In this document: in pieces, positions 17,698-25,348 of the stretch
How the letters are laid out: each line of letters starts with the position of its first letter
How positions within the stretch are numbered: the first letter of the stretch is position 1
Program-made: the position numbers and the translations under genes
Notes under the pieces: model-generated
Seen by the model: the letters and a program-made list of their open reading frames with translations, nothing else
What the model was told of the DNA's origin: nothing
Databases searched by the model: none
Assembly (NCBI GenBank): GCA_963789885.1
Contig: CAWBNB010000071.1
Location: forward strand, 62,001-126,000
DNA from: DATEDA01 sp963789885
Lineage (GTDB): Bacteria > Pseudomonadota > Gammaproteobacteria > Burkholderiales > SG8-39
Direction of reading: 5' to 3'
Length of the DNA stretch: 64,000 nucleotides

Positions 17698-18078
17698 ATG
17701 CGAAACGGAATGAGAACTGCGGCGCTCGCGCTGGCGGCGCTCGCAATGACGATACCGGCTTACGCCCAGAAGCCGGAGCACTACCAGCTTCGCGATACCC
17801 GCGATCTCGTGACGATCTGCTCCACGTCGTCCTCGGCGGCGGACTACGCCACCGCGGTCGCCTTCTGCCATGGCGTACTCGCCGGGGCCTGGGGCTACTA
17901 CGTGGCATCGACTGCACCGCTCGATCGCGAGATCTGCTCGTCCGACACTACGCTCACCCGCGCGAAGGTGGCAGACGCCTTCGTCGCATGGGCCAAGGCG
18001 CGCCCGCAGTTCATGCAGGCGAGCGCGGTGGACACGCTGTTCCGGTTCGCGGCTGAAGCCTATCCGTGCAAGCGGTAG
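17698..18078 (+). CDS. Secreted Rap1a/Tai-like small protein
   Basis: A 126-residue exported protein, signal peptide residues 1-25 ending AYAQ. It contains the pattern of the Rap1a/Tai domain: a central FCHGVLAGAWGYY segment, a Cys before a loop (REICSSD), and a C-terminal helix ending AAEAYPCKR, with paired cysteines likely forming disulfides. In Serratia, Rap1a proteins protect against a type VI amidase effector. Genomic homologues without effectors are common, and no type VI gene is near here, so immunity is only a possibility. A strong ribosome site (AAAGGAG) sets the start. The lipoprotein gene follows after 28 bp. Confidence 0.72.
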   Translation: MRNGMRTAALALAALAMTIPAYAQKPEHYQLRDTRDLVTICSTSSSAADYATAVAFCHGVLAGAWGYYVASTAPLDREICSSDTTLTRAKVADAFVAWAKARPQFMQASAVDTLFRFAAEAYPCKR

Positions 18079-18106
18079 CCAGGGATACCGACTCGAGGAG
18101 ATCGAA

Positions 18107-18394
18107 ATGAATCGCGAACTGATCATCGCTTGCAGCCTCGCCGGCACGCTGGTGCTCGGCAGCTGCGCGAACATGAGCGACACGGAGCAGCGCACCCTCA
18201 CCGGCGGCGCGATCGGCACCGCCGCGGGCGTCGCGGTCGGTGCGATCACCGGCGACTGGTGGTGGGCGGCGGCGGGCGCGGCCGCCGGCGCGGCGACCGG
18301 GTATCTGGTCGATCGGAACAAGCAGGCGCAGCAGCAGGCCTACGAGCGGGGCGTCCAGACCGGCAAGCAGCAGGCGACCCAGCCTCCGAAGTAA
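18107..18394 (+). CDS. Glycine-zipper lipoprotein
   Basis: A 95-residue protein with a lipobox LGSC at about residues 17-20 and a glycine-zipper region (GGAIGTAAGVAVGAITG, then AAAGAAAGAATGYLV), as in YMGG-like and SmpA/SlyB-like outer-membrane lipoproteins. The C-terminal tail is polar and Gln-rich. GGAG at 18097-18100 is the likely ribosome site. It is probably co-transcribed with the Rap1a-like gene upstream and lies 8 bp before the Bug receptor gene. Confidence 0.78.
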   Translation: MNRELIIACSLAGTLVLGSCANMSDTEQRTLTGGAIGTAAGVAVGAITGDWWWAAAGAAAGAATGYLVDRNKQAQQQAYERGVQTGKQQATQPPK

Positions 18395-18402
18395 GTCGCG
18401 GC

Positions 18403-19359
18403 ATGCTTGCGCGCGCGGCGCTCGCGCTCGCCGCTGCCGCGTTCGCCAGCGTTGCCGCGGCGCAGTACCCGGCGAAGCCGGTGCGGCTCGTCGTCCCGTT
18501 CGCGCCCGGGGGGTCGACCGACATCATCGGCCGCATCGTCGCGCAGCGCCTCGCCGAGGGCTGGGGACAGCCGGTCGTCGTCGAGAACAAGCCCGGCGCG
18601 GCGACGACCATCGGCAACGACTACGTAGCGAAATCGGCGCCGGACGGCTACACGTTGCTGCTCGCGCCGGCGCCGTTCGTCATCACCCAGTTCATCTATC
18701 CGAAGCTGCCGTACGACGGCCGACGGGACTTCGCGCCGGTCGCGCTGCTCGCGACGACGCCGTTCGTGCTCGTCGCGCATCCTGCGGTCCCTGCTGGCGA
18801 CGTGCAATCGCTCGTTGCGCTTGCACGTGCCCGGCCGGGCACGATCAACTACGCCTCGCCCGGGAGTGGCAGCGTGCCGCACCTCGCGATGGAGCTCTTC
18901 AAGTCACGCGCCGGCGTGGATCTGGCTCACATCCCCTACAAGGGCGGCGGGCCGGCGGTGTCGGACGTCGTCGGCGGCCAGGTCGCGCTCCTCTTCTCGC
19001 CGCCGATCGAGGTGTCGCAGCACGTCAAGGCTGGACGGCTCAAGGTGATCGCCGCGACGACCGCGCAGCGGATCCCGGCGCTGCCGGAGGTCGCGACGAT
19101 CGACGAGAGCGGTTATCGCGGCTTTGAAGTTCTCACCTGGTTCGGCGTGTTCGTCCCTGCGGCCACGCCGCGGGACGTCGTCGGCCGGATCGCCGCCGAG
19201 CTCGCGCGCGTGCTCGAGGCGCCGGAAGTGCGAGAGAAGCTCGGGGGGCAAGGAGCCGAAGTTGCCTTCCGGGGGCCGGACGACTTCGGCCGCTTCCTGG
19301 CCGGTGAGTACGAAAAATGGGCGGCGGCGGTAAAAGCAGCAGGGGTGAAGCTGGACTGA
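18403..19359 (+). CDS. Bug/TctC-family periplasmic solute receptor
   Basis: A 318-residue periplasmic binding protein of the tripartite tricarboxylate transporter receptor family, hugely expanded in Burkholderiales. Signal peptide residues 1-20 (AAAQ cleavage). Family motifs: YPAKPVRLVVPFAPGGSTD, the GQPVVVENKPGA segment, PDGYTLLL, and SPGSGSVPHLAMELFK. Ligands of this family are mostly carboxylates and cannot be predicted here. No TctA/TctB membrane partners are adjacent, as is usual for orphan Bug proteins. Conserved sequence starts at ATG 18403. Confidence 0.88.
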   Translation: MLARAALALAAAAFASVAAAQYPAKPVRLVVPFAPGGSTDIIGRIVAQRLAEGWGQPVVVENKPGAATTIGNDYVAKSAPDGYTLLLAPAPFVITQFIYPKLPYDGRRDFAPVALLATTPFVLVAHPAVPAGDVQSLVALARARPGTINYASPGSGSVPHLAMELFKSRAGVDLAHIPYKGGGPAVSDVVGGQVALLFSPPIEVSQHVKAGRLKVIAATTAQRIPALPEVATIDESGYRGFEVLTWFGVFVPAATPRDVVGRIAAELARVLEAPEVREKLGGQGAEVAFRGPDDFGRFLAGEYEKWAAAVKAAGVKLD

Positions 19360-19385
19360 GCTGTCGCTAAGTCGTTGAGAAGTCT

Positions 19386-19449
19386 GGAATTGGATGAATC
19401 GGGCGCAATCCGAGATTATCAATTCCGTATTGTCAAACTCAATTTGTCA
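19386..19449 (+). promoter_or_regulatory. AT-rich control region with inverted and direct repeats
   Basis: A clearly AT-rich island in an otherwise GC-rich sequence. GGAATTG (19386-19392) and CAATTCC (19420-19426) form a perfect 7-bp inverted repeat. TTGTCA is repeated directly at 19430-19435 and 19444-19449. It lies at the start of the HTH-aminotransferase gene and may be its own operator; that role is inferred. Confidence 0.4.
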
Positions 19450-19465
19450 TGGCATTCTCGGTGCC

Positions 19466-20983
19466 ATGAATTGCGCCGAGCACCTCGTCACCCTCTTCGG
19501 CAGCCAGGCCGAAGTTGCCCGCCGCCTCCAGCTCGACCGCGCGGTGGTCAACAACTGGGTGAAGTCGGGCTACGTCCCGTCGCGCTGGGCGATGGAGATC
19601 GAGCGCATCTCCGGCGGCCGCATCGCGGCCGTCGACATCCTCAACGAAGCCGCGGCGAAGAAACCCGTCCGCGTGAAATCCCGGCCCGAGGGCGCCTTCC
19701 TCGGGTCGTCCATCCCAGGGAGCGACACCATGGAAGACTTTGCACCGGCGAAGCGCATCTTCTCGTTCCACCCGCCGCAGCGCACGCTGATGGGCCCGGG
19801 CCCGACCGAGATCCATCCGCGCGTGCTCACGACGATGAGCCAGCCGGCGATCGGCTATCTCGACCCGGTCTTCGTCGAGATGATGGAGGAGCTGAAGAGC
19901 CTGCTCCGCTACGCCTACCAGACGAAGAACCCGCTCACCTTCCCGATCTCCGGTCCGGGCTCGGTCGGGATGGAGTACTGCTTCGTCAACATGGTCGCGC
20001 CGGGCGACAAGGTCGTCGTCTGCCGCAACGGCGTCTTCGGCGGCCGGATGCTCGAGAACGTCGAGCGCTGCGGTGGCGTGCCGATCATCGTCGACGACGA
20101 ATGGGGCACCCCGGTCGACCCGAACAAGGTCGAGGACGCGCTGAAGAAGAATCCCGACGTACGAGTCGTGGCGTTCGTGCACGCGGAGACGTCGACCGGC
20201 GTCCAGTCCGACGCGAAGCTCATCACCGAGATCGCGCACAAGCGCGATGCGCTCGTGATCGTCGACGCGGTCACCTCGCTCGGCGGCTCGCCGGTCAAGG
20301 TCGACGAGTGGGCGATCGACGCGATCTACTCCGCCAGCCAGAAGTGCCTCTCGTGCACGCCCGGGCTCTCGCCCGTGTCGTTCTCCGAGCGCGTGGTCGA
20401 CTACGTGAAAGCGCGCAAGGACAAGATCCACAGCTGGTTCATGGACATGAACCTGCTGCTCGGCTACTGGAACGCGGGCACCCGCACTTATCACCACACC
20501 GCGCCGACCAACTCGCTCTTCGCCCTGCACGAGGCGCTGCTGCTCATCCGCGAGGAGGGGCTGGAGGATTCGTGGGCGCGCCACCAGCGGCATCACCTGG
20601 CGCTGCGCGCGGGCCTCGAGGCGATGGGCCTCAAGTTCCTGGTCAAGGAGCCGCACCGTCTGCCGCAGATGAACGCGGTGCTCTGCCCCGATGGCGTGGA
20701 CGAGGCGGAGGTGCGGAAGACCCTGCTCGAGGAGTTCAGCCTCGAGATCGGCGCCGGCCTGGGGCCGCTGAAAGGGAAAATTTGGCGTTTCGGGATCATG
20801 GGCTACTCGTGCCGGCCCGACAATGTCATGCTCTGCCTTGCGGCGCTCGGATCGGTGCTCTCGGACATGGGGTTGCCGGTGCACGTGGGCGATGCCGAGG
20901 CCGCTGCGCATCAGGCCTACGCCTCGATGCACGCGAAGGCTGCACAGCTCAAACAGCAAAAGAAGGAGCGCGCCGCAGCGTAG
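19466..20983 (+). CDS. Cro/YdaS-like HTH fused to alanine-glyoxylate-type aminotransferase
   Basis: One uninterrupted frame encodes two domains. Residues 1-65 from ATG 19466 form a Cro/YdaS-like helix-turn-helix (LFGSQAEVARRLQLDRAVVNNWVKSGYVP). After a short linker comes a complete class V aminotransferase of the alanine/serine-glyoxylate family, with MGPGPTEIHPRV, the SASQKCL segment with the PLP lysine, and NAGTRTYHHTAP. An internal ATG at 19730 has a good ribosome site (AGGGAG, 7 bases away) and begins exactly where free-standing aminotransferases begin, giving 417 residues with the PLP lysine at 205. Either a fusion, the enzyme alone, or both may be made. The frame also opens further upstream at 19394. 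The C-terminal tail is Lys/Ala-rich. Confidence 0.85.
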   Translation: MNCAEHLVTLFGSQAEVARRLQLDRAVVNNWVKSGYVPSRWAMEIERISGGRIAAVDILNEAAAKKPVRVKSRPEGAFLGSSIPGSDTMEDFAPAKRIFSFHPPQRTLMGPGPTEIHPRVLTTMSQPAIGYLDPVFVEMMEELKSLLRYAYQTKNPLTFPISGPGSVGMEYCFVNMVAPGDKVVVCRNGVFGGRMLENVERCGGVPIIVDDEWGTPVDPNKVEDALKKNPDVRVVAFVHAETSTGVQSDAKLITEIAHKRDALVIVDAVTSLGGSPVKVDEWAIDAIYSASQKCLSCTPGLSPVSFSERVVDYVKARKDKIHSWFMDMNLLLGYWNAGTRTYHHTAPTNSLFALHEALLLIREEGLEDSWARHQRHHLALRAGLEAMGLKFLVKEPHRLPQMNAVLCPDGVDEAEVRKTLLEEFSLEIGAGLGPLKGKIWRFGIMGYSCRPDNVMLCLAALGSVLSDMGLPVHVGDAEAAAHQAYASMHAKAAQLKQQKKERAAA

Positions 20984-21015
20984 TCCCGCGCCGCGGGGCG
21001 CGGAAGGGTTGAGGG

Positions 21016-21909
21016 GTGACGGACGCGACACGCAACCTTGCGATCCTCTTCGCCGACGTGAGCGGCAGCACGACGCTCTACGAGAAGCTCGGCGACCGCG
21101 CCGCGCTCGCCGCGGTGGAATCGGTGCTCGAAATCCTCAAGCGCGCGGTCGCCACCAACCGCGGACGCGTCGTCAAGACCATCGGTGACGAGGTGATGGC
21201 GGTGTTCGAGACCGCCGACGCCGCGTTCCAGGCCGCGGTCGACATGCAGGCCAAGACCGACGAGATGCCGGCGATCGGCTCGGTGAAGCTCGGCATCCGC
21301 ATCGGCTTTCACGCCGGGCCGGTGCTCGAGGAGCGCGGCGACGTCTTCGGCGACGCGGTCAACACCGCCGCCCGCATGGCGGGTCTCGCCAAGTCCGGCC
21401 AGATCATCACGAGCGGGCCCACGGTGGACGCGCTCTCGCCGATGCTTCGCGACACTACGCGCGACCTCGATGCGCTTCCGGTCAAAGGCAAGCACGACGA
21501 GATCCGCGTGTCCGAGGTGATGTGGCAGGACGGTGGCGAGACGACGATGATGGCACCGCGCGGCTCGGCGCTTGCTCCGGCCCCGGTCATCCTCCGCCTC
21601 GAGCACGGCGGGCGGGTGCTGCGAATGGAGCCGAGCGGGAAGTCGGCGTTCGTCTTCGGGCGCGATCCCGGCAACGACGTGGTCATCGCCGACAAGATGG
21701 CCTCGCGCGTGCACGGCCGGATCGAGCGGCGCCGCGACCGGTTCTACTATGTGGACCTCAGCACCAACGGCACCTACGTGACGAACGAGGGTGACACCGA
21801 GCTCGTCATCAAGCGCGACCAGATCATGCTGCGCAGCCGCGGGCGGATGAGCTTCGGCCACTCGTCCACCGACCCCGAGGCGGAGGTCGTGGCGTTTTTC
21901 TTCGAGTGA
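21016..21909 (+). CDS. Class III adenylate cyclase domain plus FHA domain protein
   Basis: A 297-residue cytoplasmic protein. Residues 1-160 are a class III nucleotide cyclase domain with metal-binding D14 and D58, K54 and D113 at the adenine-recognition positions, and transition-state N116/R120, so it looks active on ATP. Residues about 190-297 form an FHA phosphothreonine-binding domain (FGRDPGNDV, SRVHGRI, LSTNGTYV). The start is GTG 21016. It is convergent with a Ser/Thr kinase gene 76 bp away, and FHA domains typically read phosphorylation by such kinases. This suggests a phosphorylation-tuned cyclase, by inference. Confidence 0.87.
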   Translation: MTDATRNLAILFADVSGSTTLYEKLGDRAALAAVESVLEILKRAVATNRGRVVKTIGDEVMAVFETADAAFQAAVDMQAKTDEMPAIGSVKLGIRIGFHAGPVLEERGDVFGDAVNTAARMAGLAKSGQIITSGPTVDALSPMLRDTTRDLDALPVKGKHDEIRVSEVMWQDGGETTMMAPRGSALAPAPVILRLEHGGRVLRMEPSGKSAFVFGRDPGNDVVIADKMASRVHGRIERRRDRFYYVDLSTNGTYVTNEGDTELVIKRDQIMLRSRGRMSFGHSSTDPEAEVVAFFFE

Positions 21910-21915
21910 GAGTGC

Positions 21916-21940
21916 GTGCGCCCGGCATTGCCGGGCGCAC
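21916..21940. terminator. Perfect 11-bp hairpin between convergent cyclase and kinase genes
   Basis: GTGCGCCCGGC (21916-21926) pairs with GCCGGGCGCAC (21930-21940) around ATT. No T-tract follows on either strand; its position between convergent stops makes a transcription barrier or 3' end-stabilising hairpin likely. Confidence 0.5.
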
Positions 21941-21985
21941 CGCTGACCAGTCGTCTCGCGCCTGACCGCCTGAGCGTCGGGCGGC

Positions 21986-24361
21986 CTAGATCATCAGCTT
22001 CTTGAGCGTGTCGGGGTTTTTCACCACCGACTTTAGCCGCGCCGGCGGTGCACCGTAGAGCTGCGCCGGCGGATTCGCCTCGAGCCGGCCGAGCACCGAC
22101 GGATCAGCGCACGCCTTGTCGAAGGTCACGGCAACCTCCGCGGCCGAGCTCGCACCGAGCTGGAAGCACTGCTGGCCGAGCTTGGCGTTGAGCGGCTTCA
22201 ACACGCCCGCGGCCACGACGTCCGGCAGCGCCCCCGACCCCGAGAGCACCATGTCGTACGCGCGTCCGCCCGATCCCGTAAGCGGAGTGGCGCCAAGGAC
22301 CCCTGGCAGACTCACCACCTCGCGCGCGAGCGTCTCACCCGACACCGCGTCCGGCACCCCCTGGAAAGTGAGCCTCACGCTCTGCCCGGTCTGCTTGAAG
22401 TGCTGGAGGAAAAAGTCGCGCGAGAACTCGTCGGCGATCTTGCCGCCGATCGCCGCGAGCGCCTCTTCCTGGCTCGCCCAACTACCCACGGCCTTTGGCA
22501 GCGTGTTGTTGAAGTAGATCTCCTCACCGGTCTCGCGGTCGACGGCCTTCACCGTCCACGACGATAGCGTGAACTTGTTGATCGTCAGGCCGGAGGCGGC
22601 GAGCTTCGCCGACAGCTTCTTGATCCGCGCTTCGCCGATGACGTTGAAGTCCGGCGTCTTGGCCTTGTCGCCGGTCGCGCCGCCGTCGTCCGACCAGGTG
22701 CGGAACCCGAACGACTTGATGCGCTCCTTCAGCAGGTTCTCGGCGATCGGCGAATTCTGCGCCGGCGCATCGGGTTGATCGGCGTCGCGCACGGTGACTT
22801 TCACCGCGACCTTCGGGTCGCCGTTCTGGCGGATGAAGTCGATCCGCTCGTCGCGCGACATCTGGTTGAGCGACTTCTGCAGCGCCTTGACGTTGACCAC
22901 TGCTTTGGTCGTGATCGACATCAGCCCGTCCTTGCCGAGCTGCGGCTCGCTCTCCTGCACGACGTTCGAGATGTAGCTCGCGCTCTTCGACAGCAGCTTG
23001 TCGCGGAGCGCGTCGTAGTTCTTCGCGAGCGAAGCGCTATCCAGGTATAGGCCGAGCGCCTTCTCCACCGCCTGGCTCTTCGAATCGGCGCGCAGGTCGG
23101 ACTGCAGCAGCGCCTTGTCGGTCTGGTAGCGGGCGTCGCTCGGGTCGACAAGGCCGACGGCCGTCACCAGCACGGTGCCGGGCGCGCTTGCCGGCGCAGC
23201 GGGCGGGGGCGGCGGCGCGGCCGCGGGTTGTGCCGCCGGCGCCTGCGGCGCCGCGGCCACTGCCGGTGCGCTCGCGGGAGCGGACGGGCGCAGCATCATC
23301 CAGGCCGCGATCGCGATGCCGATCACCGCGACACCGCCGACGATCGCGATTGCGAGGCCTTGCGAACGGGCGGGCTTCGCGGGCGGGGGCGTGGGGGCAG
23401 GGGCTGCCGCCGCTGGCTGGCGGACGGTGCGGATCGTCGACTGGGTCGGATCGGTCTTGATGTCGATCGGTCCCTGCGCCGCGCGCTTCGTCATCGTCGC
23501 GGTGCCGACGACGGTCGCGTCGGTCGCGACCGGGGCCGCCCGCCCTTCGACCGCGGCCTTGATCGCCTCGGCGAATTCGCGCGCGGTCTGGAACCGCTCG
23601 TCGGGCCGCTTCGCGAGCGCGCGCTTGACGACGCCGTCGAACGGCCGCGGCACCTGCACGTTCAAGGTCGAGGGCGGCAGCGGCTCCTCCTGGAGGACCT
23701 TGTGCATGATGGTCGTCGCCGACCCGGAGAACGGCTTCTCGCCGGTGAGCAGCTCGTACAGGATGACGCCGGCGGAGAAGAGGTCCGAGCGCCCGTCGAC
23801 GGTCTGGCCCATGAACTGCTCGGGCGACATGTAGCTCGGCGTGCCGAGGATCATGCCGGTCTGCGTGAGGTTCGACTGCTCGATCCGCGCGATGCCGAAG
23901 TCGGCGACCTTCACCGTGCCGTCCTCGAGGATCATCACGTTCGCCGGCTTGATGTCGCGGTGGACGACGCCGTTGCGGTGCGAGTAGTCGAGCGCCGCGA
24001 GCAGCTCGGTCATGATGCGCGCGAGCTGCGGCGTCGTAAACCGCGTGTGCTGCTCGAGGTACTCCTTGAGGGAGCGGCCCTTCACGAACTCCATCGCGAT
24101 GAAGGTCGTGCCGGCGTCCTCGCCGAGCTCGTACACCGCGACGACGTTCGGATGAGTGAGCCGGCCGGCGGCCTGCGCCTCGCGGCGGAACCGCGTGAGG
24201 ATCTCCGGCGCGTCCTCGCCGCCGAGCTGGTCGGCGCGGACCGTCTTGAGCGCGACGATGCGCTCGATGGACGGGTCGAACCCCTCGTAGACGACGCCCA
24301 TCGCGCCCTTGCCGAGCTCGCGGCGGATCGTGTACTTGCCGAGTTTCGCTGGGGAGTTCAT
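21986..24361 (-). CDS. Transmembrane Ser/Thr protein kinase with FlgT-like ectodomain
   Basis: A 791-residue Hanks-type kinase. Residues 10-270 hold the whole catalytic set: glycine loop GKGAMG (17-22), K39, HRDIKPAN with D136, DFG D154 and GTPSYMSPE. A Thr/Pro/Ala-rich linker and one membrane helix (about 335-357) lead to a roughly 430-residue periplasmic region. Its first part (KALGLYLDSASLAKNYDALRD and following) resembles the N-terminal domain of flagellar assembly protein FlgT, and the rest has the alternating alpha/beta pattern of FlgT/CsgG-type domains. Known bacterial ectodomains such as PASTA are absent. GAGAGGAG before ATG 24361 sets the start. It lies in a run of minus-strand envelope genes. 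Confidence 0.88.
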   Translation of the reverse strand: MNSPAKLGKYTIRRELGKGAMGVVYEGFDPSIERIVALKTVRADQLGGEDAPEILTRFRREAQAAGRLTHPNVVAVYELGEDAGTTFIAMEFVKGRSLKEYLEQHTRFTTPQLARIMTELLAALDYSHRNGVVHRDIKPANVMILEDGTVKVADFGIARIEQSNLTQTGMILGTPSYMSPEQFMGQTVDGRSDLFSAGVILYELLTGEKPFSGSATTIMHKVLQEEPLPPSTLNVQVPRPFDGVVKRALAKRPDERFQTAREFAEAIKAAVEGRAAPVATDATVVGTATMTKRAAQGPIDIKTDPTQSTIRTVRQPAAAAPAPTPPPAKPARSQGLAIAIVGGVAVIGIAIAAWMMLRPSAPASAPAVAAAPQAPAAQPAAAPPPPPAAPASAPGTVLVTAVGLVDPSDARYQTDKALLQSDLRADSKSQAVEKALGLYLDSASLAKNYDALRDKLLSKSASYISNVVQESEPQLGKDGLMSITTKAVVNVKALQKSLNQMSRDERIDFIRQNGDPKVAVKVTVRDADQPDAPAQNSPIAENLLKERIKSFGFRTWSDDGGATGDKAKTPDFNVIGEARIKKLSAKLAASGLTINKFTLSSWTVKAVDRETGEEIYFNNTLPKAVGSWASQEEALAAIGGKIADEFSRDFFLQHFKQTGQSVRLTFQGVPDAVSGETLAREVVSLPGVLGATPLTGSGGRAYDMVLSGSGALPDVVAAGVLKPLNAKLGQQCFQLGASSAAEVAVTFDKACADPSVLGRLEANPPAQLYGAPPARLKSVVKNPDTLKKLMI

Positions 24362-24389
24362 CGCGTGCTCCTCTCGCGCGCGCCCCGCC

Positions 24390-24424
24390 CCAAAACGCGG
24401 ACGCCGGCGTTCGGCCGGCGTCCG
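24390..24424 (-). terminator. Hairpin with T-run between csgG-like and kinase genes
   Basis: On the minus strand an 11-bp perfect stem (24414-24424 with 24398-24408, loop of 5) is followed by CGTTTTGGGG. It has intrinsic-terminator shape with a short T-run. It sits inside the minus-strand run, after the CsgG-like stop and before the kinase ribosome site, so it may attenuate read-through rather than stop it. Confidence 0.6.
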
Positions 24425-24441
24425 AGCGGGCGCGGGCCTGC

Positions 24442-25278
24442 CTACTTGTACTTGGCGTCGATTTCCCAGACCGTCTTCTGGATCAGACGCTGGACCATCG
24501 TGTCGAGCGTGACACCGCCCTGCTGCGACTGGGAGATGCCGAGGACCGAGGTGCTGGTCGCGCCGACCTCCATCTTCTCCTCGGTGTAGCCCTGCGCGAC
24601 CTGCTCGGTCGTCTCCGCGTTCATGATCTTGTAGCGCATGCCGATCACCCACACGCCGGTCGTGTCGCCGGTCTGCACCGAGCCGACCGCCGTGCCGCCG
24701 ATCGCGCCGGCCTGCGCGCCGCCGCGCGAGCCGGAGAACGCGCCGAGGATGCCGGCGATCTGGCCGATTGGCCGCCCGTCGAACCCCTGCTGCGCGGCGG
24801 CAACCTGCTCGGTCTTGAGGATGTCGAACTTCACCACGTACTTCGTGGTGCGGAGCTTGCCCATGCCGAGGTAGCTGCGCGCCTTGTTCGGATCGCCGAG
24901 GTTGTACGCGAGGGTGAACTCGTTCAGCAGCGGCCCGAGGTTCGAGCGCTCGAGCACCTGGAAGTTCGCCTTCGACAGCTCGAGCTCGGCGAAGTCGGCG
25001 ATGTTGTTCGATTGGACCTTCTGCACGAACGTCGCGTTGTTGCTCTTGATCTCGCCCGGGATGACGACCAGGGCCGGGCCCTGCTTGGACGCATTCGTGT
25101 ACACGATCGGTCGGTACATCGTCCGGTCGGCGGCCTCGTTTGCCCGCTGCGAGGTGCCCGTGCCGGCGTTCGGATTGGCGCTGCTTTCCGAGCCCCAGGT
25201 CGGCTGGGCCTGTGCGGTGCCGGCGGCCGCCATGCCGCCGAGGATGAGAGCCGCCAGACCGACGCGTAGTGTGTTCAT
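24442..25278 (-). CDS. CsgG/HfaB-like exported protein without lipobox
   Basis: A 278-residue exported protein, signal peptide residues 1-24 ending AQAQ. The segment FAELELSKANFQVLERSNLGPLLNEF is the CsgG-family hallmark (F-x-V-L-E-R-x-x-L-x-x-L-L). The region after it (KYVVKFDIL, then MRYKIMNAETTEQV) follows the CsgG strand pattern, with an Ala/Gly-rich insert (residues about 170-205). Authentic CsgG is a lipoprotein forming an outer-membrane channel. Here there is no cysteine at the signal-peptide end, so it may be soluble or inserted differently. A strong ribosome site (GGAGGT) precedes ATG 25278. It is upstream of the kinase gene on the same strand. Confidence 0.82.
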   Translation of the reverse strand: MNTLRVGLAALILGGMAAAGTAQAQPTWGSESSANPNAGTGTSQRANEAADRTMYRPIVYTNASKQGPALVVIPGEIKSNNATFVQKVQSNNIADFAELELSKANFQVLERSNLGPLLNEFTLAYNLGDPNKARSYLGMGKLRTTKYVVKFDILKTEQVAAAQQGFDGRPIGQIAGILGAFSGSRGGAQAGAIGGTAVGSVQTGDTTGVWVIGMRYKIMNAETTEQVAQGYTEEKMEVGATSTSVLGISQSQQGGVTLDTMVQRLIQKTVWEIDAKYK

Positions 25279-25348
25279 GGCTGATACCTCCGCAAAAAGT
25301 TCGTGCTCTGGATGTTCCGGCGCGCCAGCGGTTGCCATCGAGGCGCGC

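Noticed and set aside
17698..18078. Type VI immunity gene
   Set aside because: Only the family resemblance supports it; no effector, VgrG, PAAR or type VI structural gene is in the window.
21986..24652. Longer form of the kinase starting 97 codons upstream
   Set aside because: The extension lies over the CsgG-like gene and intergenic hairpin, has no homology, and the strong ribosome site is before ATG 24361.
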